From Panax quinquefolius (taxonomy: Eukaryota; Streptophyta; Magnoliopsida; Apiales; Araliaceae), in NCBI GenBank assembly GCA_020205615.1, contig CM035151.1:39118977-39182976 (forward strand): a stretch of 64,000 bases of DNA, given 5' to 3'. Positions 57,903 to 64,000 of this stretch are shown here, piece by piece. Numbering within the stretch: the first letter of the stretch is position 1; each line of letters starts with the position of its first letter. The position numbers were made by a program, and so were the translations under genes. The notes beneath the pieces were generated by a model. That model was not told the DNA's origin and ran no database searches. It saw nothing but the letters and a program-made list of their open reading frames with translations.

Positions 57903-59140
57903 CAGTCACTCCATCTGCTGGATTGCGAGGTGATGATGACGTCTATGGATTGACGATTTATCACATGTATGGAGTTTGGAGGGGAGCCAGTGTCTTGCAT
58001 GGCAAATATTACCCCTACTGCCGTCAGATCCTTATTAGGAGTTCCGACGGAGGCGCTCAAGGGCAGGAGTGTCCGTTTAGGTCCTTTGAGTGTAGATGCT
58101 ATGAGCGGGCTTTTGAGTGAGCCCATGTCTGGTGATGTCAGAATCAGGGATCGCGTTCTGCGGCGATTGTTCCTGATGATCATTCGAGGCTGCTTCATAG
58201 CAGATAACTCTTCTACGGTATCTTTCGCTTTGATCAGCGCCACACGTGATGTGGACCGTATTGGAGAGTATGATTGGGGCTCTTACACCTTTGCCTATTT
58301 CCTCCGGGGCATGCGTATGCGCTCATAGGGTTTGACCGAGGCTTGGCTAGGATTTTACCCATTTCTGCTGGTGAGTATTTCTCTTGTCTTTTCCCATTCA
58401 TAGGTGAAGAGTGTTTACTGATAACAGATGTTTTGCCATTGTGTTAGCATTTTTGGGCCTATGAGAGGCTCCCATGATTGCGTCCTGTGAGTGTGTTAGG
58501 TTTAGATACCTATCCACGAGGACGACGATGGCACCATTCTATTTTGCCGAAGGTCCCTGTAGCTGAGGGATTCACTCACTGTCGTATGCAGCAGGAGTTG
58601 CTGACAGCTGATACCATTACATAGATTCCCTATTTAGGGGAACACTTGACCATCGGCTTTGAGGATGGACACCCAACTGGAGTCAAGTACTTGATTTCCA
58701 CTAGGAGAGTTCCTCTCTTCACAGATGGAGGCTGGGAGCTCTATTTAGGAGAGCATGCTATTAGGAGCAGCACAGGGGAGATCCGTATACCGATCTTGCC
58801 TCCTGCCAGGCATCATTGGCCCGTATCACAGTCACCCGTCACTGATATCCCATTGTTGGGGGTTGACGGTTTTGCATTGTCAGAGGGTCCATGTACTCAG
58901 GAGATGTTCCAGCGGTGGTGGTCCCCTCGCACTATTGGAGCCCAGTCCCGCGCCACATAGTTTATGGGGGATATGGTTCCAGGGTCCTTGATGATGACGG
59001 ATCAGATAGCTTGTGTTCGAGATCTCACTCATATGACCCAGATTGATAGTTTGACCCGGCAGTTGGACCATGCACATATATTTATCCGGCATTTGGGTAG
59101 AGATCCAGCAGAGGCGGAGTCATTTGTTCAGCTCAGGCGC
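57903..59140 (+). pseudogene. Antisense PMD-like gene of element B, exons 2 and 3
   Basis: Starts inside exon 2 (QSLHLLDCEV, then a stop, then MEFGGEPVSCMANITPTAVR). The frame 57969-58328 has LLSEPMSGDVRIRDRVLRRL, LMIIRGCFIADNSSTVSFAL and TRDVDRIGEYDWGSYTFAYF, a clear PMD pattern (LFAD...LRDLDxIGxYxWGxAxLAYLY). Exon 2 ends at 58370 before GTGAGT. The matching 3' splice site has lost its AG (gcattttt where A has gcagtttt, about 58449). Exon 3 (from about 58451) holds LTIGFEDGHPTGVKYLISTR, GGWELYLGEHAIRSSTGEIR and ILPPARHHWPVSQSPVTDIP at 58646-58960, with frame shifts before and after. It is non-functional as it stands. Confidence 0.78.
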
Positions 59141-59689
59141 TAGCCGCTTAGATGACCCATTCAGTTTTGCCGGCGCAAATCCTCCTCTTTATAGGCCTGC
59201 CATCCCCATTGATAGAGATCCAGTGACTTAGGAGGAGTTACATCAGGTGGACATGATTGATGATGTGGACATCGACACCTTGGTCTTCTTCTGATGTGTA
59301 TTCTCGTTATATCTTTTGATAGGCCTCTGTTAGATATTGGGTGGTTGTACCCCATTCTCGCTATATCTTTTGATAGGCCTCTCATAGTACTAGGGCATCC
59401 GTGCCCCATTTCCCTGTATTTGTAGCTGTATAGAGATGATGTATTAGATGATGATATACTTAGGAATGTATGCACAGTTTTTCCATTCCCTATATCATAT
59501 TGCCATCTATTATCTGCTATGCATGTATCATGTTAAGCATATGTATGTATATCCAGATATATTCGGCATTGACCCTTGGATGGTCTTATGACACGGCCCA
59601 GCATGATGTCTTCTTCGACGAGCTAGTCAGATAGATCATACCCCACCGTCGCTGGTGGTATTGGGTATCTCGATCGTGGGTATGATATC
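59141..59689 (+). other. Spacer between the two antisense genes of element B
   Basis: Contains two copies of tatatcttttgataggcctct (about 59310 and 59360), also present in element A (43510-43580, inverted), and AT-rich DNA. The part 59560-59689 (ttcggcattgacccttggatgg) matches the reading frame 43363-43142 of element A but is broken here. Confidence 0.6.
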
Positions 59690-61360
59690 ATGTCACCACC
59701 GCATGTGGTGATCAGAGATCGATTCTTGTCGCAAAGATACCATGACTTTATTGATGTTTCAGGTTCCCGCAGGGTTTGTGGACGAGATGCTAGAGCATTG
59801 GCTTCAGCTTCGGTACCCATGAGTTGACTCCTACTCTGGAGGAGTATGCACGATTGACGACGTTGCCTTTAGACAGACCTTGCGTGTATCTGGCTTTAGG
59901 AGACATGAGTAGACGGTTCATGACTCTCACATGATTGCGGCGCAGAGTAGTGCAAGACGAGCTGACATCTAGCCACGTGATATCCCAGTGTTTTTTGTGT
60001 GATAGATTTGGCTCGGAGGATAACTATTCACGACATTCCGGGGATTTCACCGCACCGGAGGACCATTGGCGTTTGGCCAGGGTCGATGTACTGTTGTTGT
60101 GCATACTATCGTATGTCTATATGCCACAATATATGGACGAGATAGACATTGGTGTCATCATGGCTGTGAGAGCTCTTAGAGAGGGTTGTACCATTGTACC
60201 TATGATTGTAGCAGAGACCTTGCGGTCAGCATCCTACTGCTGCACTTATCCGACATGAGTGTTCACTGGGAGTTCAGTCATGCTGTATGTGTTATTTATG
60301 TCACACTTGAGACCGATTGGTACTCTTAGACGGCATGGGTATTGGTTCACCCATGATGTAGCCATGTCATACTCCTTTCAGCCATCGGAGTGTATAGATG
60401 CTCTGTCTTGGTCCGTATTTTTGGCAGATATCAAAGATCCATTTAGCATATTGTCGTGCTCGGGGATTTGCTCACCATACAGCTTCATTACTCACGCTCC
60501 GGGCATGGACGTCCTCCCTTTGGTTGGCTTGAGGGGTGTGACTACTTATCACCCACTGGTCGTGATGTCGCAGTTCGACCAGTTCCAGGATTTCAATCCT
60601 TTTGAGGGGGCGATAGGTCAGCGTTCAACTTCTCGATATCTCTCAGCAGAGGACCGATCCTGTGTGTATGCTTGTTGGGATCAGCGTGAGATAGCTTCTT
60701 TTTCTGTCAGTCATCCAGGTTGTTCTGCAGAGTATTCCCCATGGATGGAGATAGAGATTTTGTCGGCTGCGGTAGTGTCCACAGTACCAGATAGTGAGTC
60801 AGATGATGTAGAGCCCATGCAGGACATTGATTCCTACATCGAGGAGGAACCCGCTGCTGGGTTGCCAGCATTTCTTCCAGATTCTCCTTGTACGATCTTG
60901 TTGTGATTCAAAGACTCGACACGAAGATTTAGAGTAGTAGTCTTCATCCGATGACCTTTGAGAGAGATCAGGCTCGATATATGATGTTGACTGCCCTTGA
61001 TGGGAGAGACGCAGCTCTATTAGAGAGAGACGAGGCATTAGCTCGCAGAGATGCCGCTGTTATTGAGCGGGATGAGGCCAGATCAGCCAGAGATGTAGTT
61101 ATAGTCGAGCGGGATAGTGCTATATCTGCCCGGGATGTAGCCGTCACAGATAGTACTGCAGTGAGGTCCCTTACCACTGGCATGATCACATAGATGAGCG
61201 CATATATTGATGATCATATGGTCACCATGCAGATGGCTGCAGATCTGTTGGGTCGTGTGGATATTCTTGTACAGGAGACCATAGCTTCACCTCCTTTTTC
61301 TGAGAGGGACGCCATGTTGGGCTTGTTAGCTCGCATATACCCTGACTTGTAGATGAGCTT
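59690..61360 (+). pseudogene. DUF7745-like gene of element B with ERD-repeat tail
   Basis: The start ATG at about 59690 (MSPPHVVIRDRF) parallels element A. Segments around 59824-59850 (HELTPTLEEYARLTT, in another frame) lead to the open stretch 59935-60258 (EDHWRLARVDVLLLCILSYV, MDEIDIGVIMAVRALREG, MIVAETLRS). One TGA at 60256 separates it from 60259-60906 in the same frame (FMSHLRPIGTLRRHGYWF, CSPYSFITHAPGMDVLPLVG, LRGVTTYHPLVVMSQFDQF, DIDSYIEEEPAAGLPAFLPD). The tail 60951-61193 has ERD/ARD repeats (ERDEALARRDAAVIERDEAR). Unlike A, B keeps one frame across the LRS...SHL junction, which supports a single protein. Confidence 0.75.
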
Positions 61361-61679
61361 GCATTTACCTGCACAGCCTAGCTTAGCCATTTTGTCATGT
61401 ACAGTTTACATTGTATATATATTAAACAACATTATATATATGACAGGGAAATATATTTTTGGATCACTTCCCTTTTAGATATGCCCTGCTATTTGCTTGA
61501 TATTTTGCCTGCTGCTTCAAGGCTTGTGGTCTTGATGTATTCTGAATTCCTCCTGGGTGGATGAACATTGAGTTATCTTTGGATAGTTCAGAATGGATCA
61601 TCGATCTATGTGTATCCCTACCATCTTTGGTGTCTTAGGACTGGTTTTTGGATGGAAATGTGGAGAGAAGTATGGCTTT

Positions 61680-62165
61680 CCTCTCTGAGATTGACCGCAC
61701 CACAGATGGTCGCCAGTACTTCTATTTAGGAGAAGCCTAGTAAATTCCACCTCTTATGGATTGGTGTTGCTCTTCAAGGTATGACCGCAGCTTAGATTGT
61801 CGCCGAATCTCCTATTTGGGAGGAGTTCAGGTAATTCCATCCCTTTAGTCTGAAGCCAAATGAAATGTAGTGGATTGAAGTTTGATCCCAGTACCAACTG
61901 ATAAGGGTTTGTGTTTTGGTAGGGGATGAGACTGCACTATGAATGGCTGCCTACGTACTCCTATTGAAGAGGAGATCAGGTCTGCGTAGTTTGAACCTGG
62001 TGTAAGAGGTTCAACGCTGTATATGGCAGAAATGGTGTAGGAATGTTTTTGGTTGTTTTTATTTTTGTAAGGGTAGAAATGTTTTTGTTATTTTTGTTAT
62101 ATTGAGACTGGTCCATGTAACATGGTTGCCTACGTACTCCTATTGAAGAGGAGATCAGGTCGACG
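61680..62165 (-). repeat. CTCCT...AGGAG hairpin repeats of element B
   Basis: Inverted counterpart of 40715-41190. Units lie at about 61690-61740, 61785-61830, 61935-61985 and 62110-62165, with phrases such as cctacgtactcctattgaag and gaggagatcagg. Confidence 0.8.
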
Positions 62166-62517
62166 TAGTTCGCCCCTCAGGGCGAGACGAAAAGCGTAAT
62201 CCCATGTGCGGTCGAAAAGGGAGGAGAAAGTTTAATCCTAGGTTCAGGATAAACTGCAGGTATGAGAAGTTTGATCCTATGTATGGGTAGCCAAACTGCA
62301 AGTGCGAGAGGTTCAATCCGCGGTGGGATGACCTAAGTCGTAGGAACGCAAAGGAGAGCCAGGCTGTTGGCTTGAAATGTATGTTTCCTTGAGGGGCAAA
62401 GTGTAGGAAAGTTGCAGGTGGTAAAGGGTTAAAGAACCGGAATGACTGGTGATCTGATGGTTCTGCACCAGGGTGTTTGGGAATTACTTCAGACATAGTA
62501 CCATTTCACGGCATCTG

Positions 62518-63769
62518 AGTTAATGAGTTATGGAAATTCATCGCCGTCCATTTCTTGTAATCTGAGAGCGCCCCCTGTCAATACTTCTTTGACAACAAAC
62601 GGGCCTTCCCAGTTAGGAGAAAATTTTCCCTTAGATTGATCTTGGTTGTCAAGAATCTTCTTCAAAACCAAGTCATGTTGTTTAAACTTCCAGTAGTAGG
62701 ACTTTTTGTTGTAGGATCTGGCGATCCTTTGTTGATATAATGACCATGGAAGATAGCCGCGGTTACCTTTTTCGCCTCTATTAGAGACAATTGGTGATAC
62801 CGTTTTTGTACCCATTGGTCTTCATCCAAATTGGCGTCTATCAACACTCGAGGGATTCCATTTCAACTTCTATGGGGAGAACCTTTGCTTCCATCCCATA
62901 TGTTAATCGTGAGGGTTGCCCCAATGGAAGTACGCATTGAGGTTCTATAGGCTAACAGAGTCAGAGGCAATAGGTCAGGCCAATCTTTGTGGTTGGCGGA
63001 CATCTTTTGCATAATCTTCTTGATGTTTTTGTTAGCCGATTCAACCGCACCATTCATCTTTGGACGATAGATGACAGAGTTGAGATGTTTGATATGGAAT
63101 TTACTGCATAATTCCTCCATCATTTTGTTGTTGAGGTTCTTGGCATTGTCTGACACAATCACCTCGGGTTGTCCGTATCGACAAACGACATTGTTTCTGA
63201 TGAAAGCAATGATGACTTCTTTGGTAACCCTGGGGAAGGAGGCTGCTTCTACCCACTTGGTGAAGAAGTCGATCATGGTGAAGATAAACCGGTGACCATT
63301 ACTGACTCTAGGATCAATGGGCCCGATAACATCCATTTTCCACATTGAGAAGGGCCAATGTGAACTCATATTGTGAAGTTCCTTTGGAGGGACGTGTATA
63401 GCATTCCCATGAATCTGGCACTGATAGCATCTCCTGACGTGGTCATTATAACCAGCTTTGAGCGATAGCCAATAATGTCCGGTCCTGAGGACTTTCTTGA
63501 CAAGGAAGGGGGCCACTCATGTGGGGGCCACAGACTATGCCATGAATTTCATTCATAAGCCTTCGGGCTTGATCTTTGTCTAAACATCTGAGGAGACCTA
63601 ATCCTGCATCTCTTTTGTAGAGCGCATCTCCACTCAGGTAGAATTTCATAGCAAGTCGATGGATTAGCCTTTTCTCAGTCGGGCTCGCCTCAGCGGGTGT
63701 AGATCCATCTCGCAGATATTCCTTGATATGCTGATACCAAGGATGTTGGATGGGAGGTAGCTCATCCAA
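62518..63769 (-). pseudogene. Ogre/Tat integrase of element B
   Basis: The N-terminal part is 63769-63446 (LAMKFYLSGDALYKRDAGLG, EIHGIVCGPHMSGP). After a frame shift near 63510 the core is open at 63516-62863 (HVRRCYQCQIHG, KMDVIGPIDPRVSNGH, VIVSDNAKNLNNKM, NGAVESANKN), keeping the three acidic residues. Another shift near 62900 breaks the frame before the C-terminal part (62815-62528; QHDLVLKKILDN, KFSPNWEGPFVVKEVLTGGA). Here the GP of the GPY/F region is retained where element A has GS. Confidence 0.9.
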
Positions 63770-63829
63770 TACTTCTCCAACGTAATTCCCATAGGTTGGG
63801 CCTTGCGCAGGGAAATTGTGAAGCTTGGA

Positions 63830-64000
63830 AAATGTTCCTTGTCTGATATGCGAATCAGGGAGTCCAAAGTTGCTAATGCGTCAGCAAAGTCATTCCTATT
63901 ATGAGGAACATGTAGAAAGGAGATTTTTTCAAACTCCAAAGCCATCTTCAAAACCTGTCGATGGTAAGGCAGCAAATGTAGTTCCTTGGTTTGATAGATT
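63830..64000 (-). pseudogene. RNase H C-terminal end of element B, partial at window edge
   Basis: The minus strand encodes LPYHRQVLKMALEFEKISFL then VPHNRNDFADALATLDSLI. The ADALATL segment carries the last acidic residue of the second RNase H. The domain continues past the right edge of the window. Confidence 0.8.

Larger units (their letters stand above)
57903..64000 (-). mobile_element. Element B, right part: Ogre/Tat-like internal region, runs off the window
   Basis: On the plus strand it carries the antisense PMD exons 2-3 and the DUF7745-like gene. On the minus strand it carries integrase and the end of RNase H. Order and spacing mirror element A from 44979 back to about 38900. About 254 bp of the family sequence (A 45233-44980: most of intron 1 and the start of exon 2) is missing between 22432 and 57903. 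Gag, protease, RT, 5' LTR and TSD lie beyond the right edge. Confidence 0.82.

Noticed and set aside
57878..58243. Minus-strand frame of 121 codons over PMD exon 2
   Set aside because: It is the shadow of the plus-strand PMD frame, which has the recognisable motifs.

Overview
The window looks like nuclear DNA of a flowering plant, probably a eudicot, and is almost wall-to-wall nested LTR retrotransposons. I recognise no ordinary host gene, tRNA, rRNA, CRISPR array or bacterial feature. The evidence is paired long LTRs with TG...CA ends and 5-bp target-site duplications (TSDs), tRNA primer-binding sites, gag/protease/RT/RNase H/integrase motifs of Ty3/gypsy and Ty1/copia elements, and TA microsatellites. 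Species cannot be named from the sequence.

Layout, left to right. (1) 1-2126: LTR-like AT-rich DNA, then a plus-strand gypsy RT (2127-2700). The RT is split at codon resolution by a complete 10.2-kb chromovirus-like element on the minus strand (2701-12881, TSD TCATG) and resumes at 12887. (2) 12959-14560: fragments of the same LTR family. (3) 14563-17190: a truncated SIRE-like copia element (gag, primer-binding site, part of an LTR). (4) 17191-22432: one end of an Ogre/Tat-like element on the minus strand (element B), whose other part is 57903-64000 and continues past the window. (5) Between the two halves of B: a truncated chromovirus-like element C (22433-26193), a probable 5.1-kb LTR E in three pieces, a complete Ogre/Tat-like element A on the plus strand (26395-50125, TSD CATAT, about 20.5 kb without its insert), a solo LTR inside A (33737-36966, TSD TTGTA) and a second solo LTR inside E (53294-56099, TSD CTTAG/CTTTG).

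Element A has the order LTR, tRNA-Arg-type primer site, gag, protease, putative intron, RT, two RNase H domains, integrase, then two genes on the opposite strand, polypurine tract, LTR. The opposite-strand genes resemble the plant mobile domain (PMD, aminotransferase-like) family and the DUF7745 family. The PMD gene has recognisable introns. Element B carries the same pair in the same antisense position, so the cargo belongs to the element family. Nearly all reading frames in both elements are broken; the integrase of A is the longest intact one.

The points most worth a second look are the antisense PMD + DUF7745 pair, a tandem array of small hairpins with a shared loop but differing self-complementary arms in the transcribed part of the chromovirus-like LTRs, a conserved block upstream of their TATA boxes, and the 5-kb LTR rebuilt across two later insertions. 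Clade names are my inference from motifs and layout; no database search was possible.
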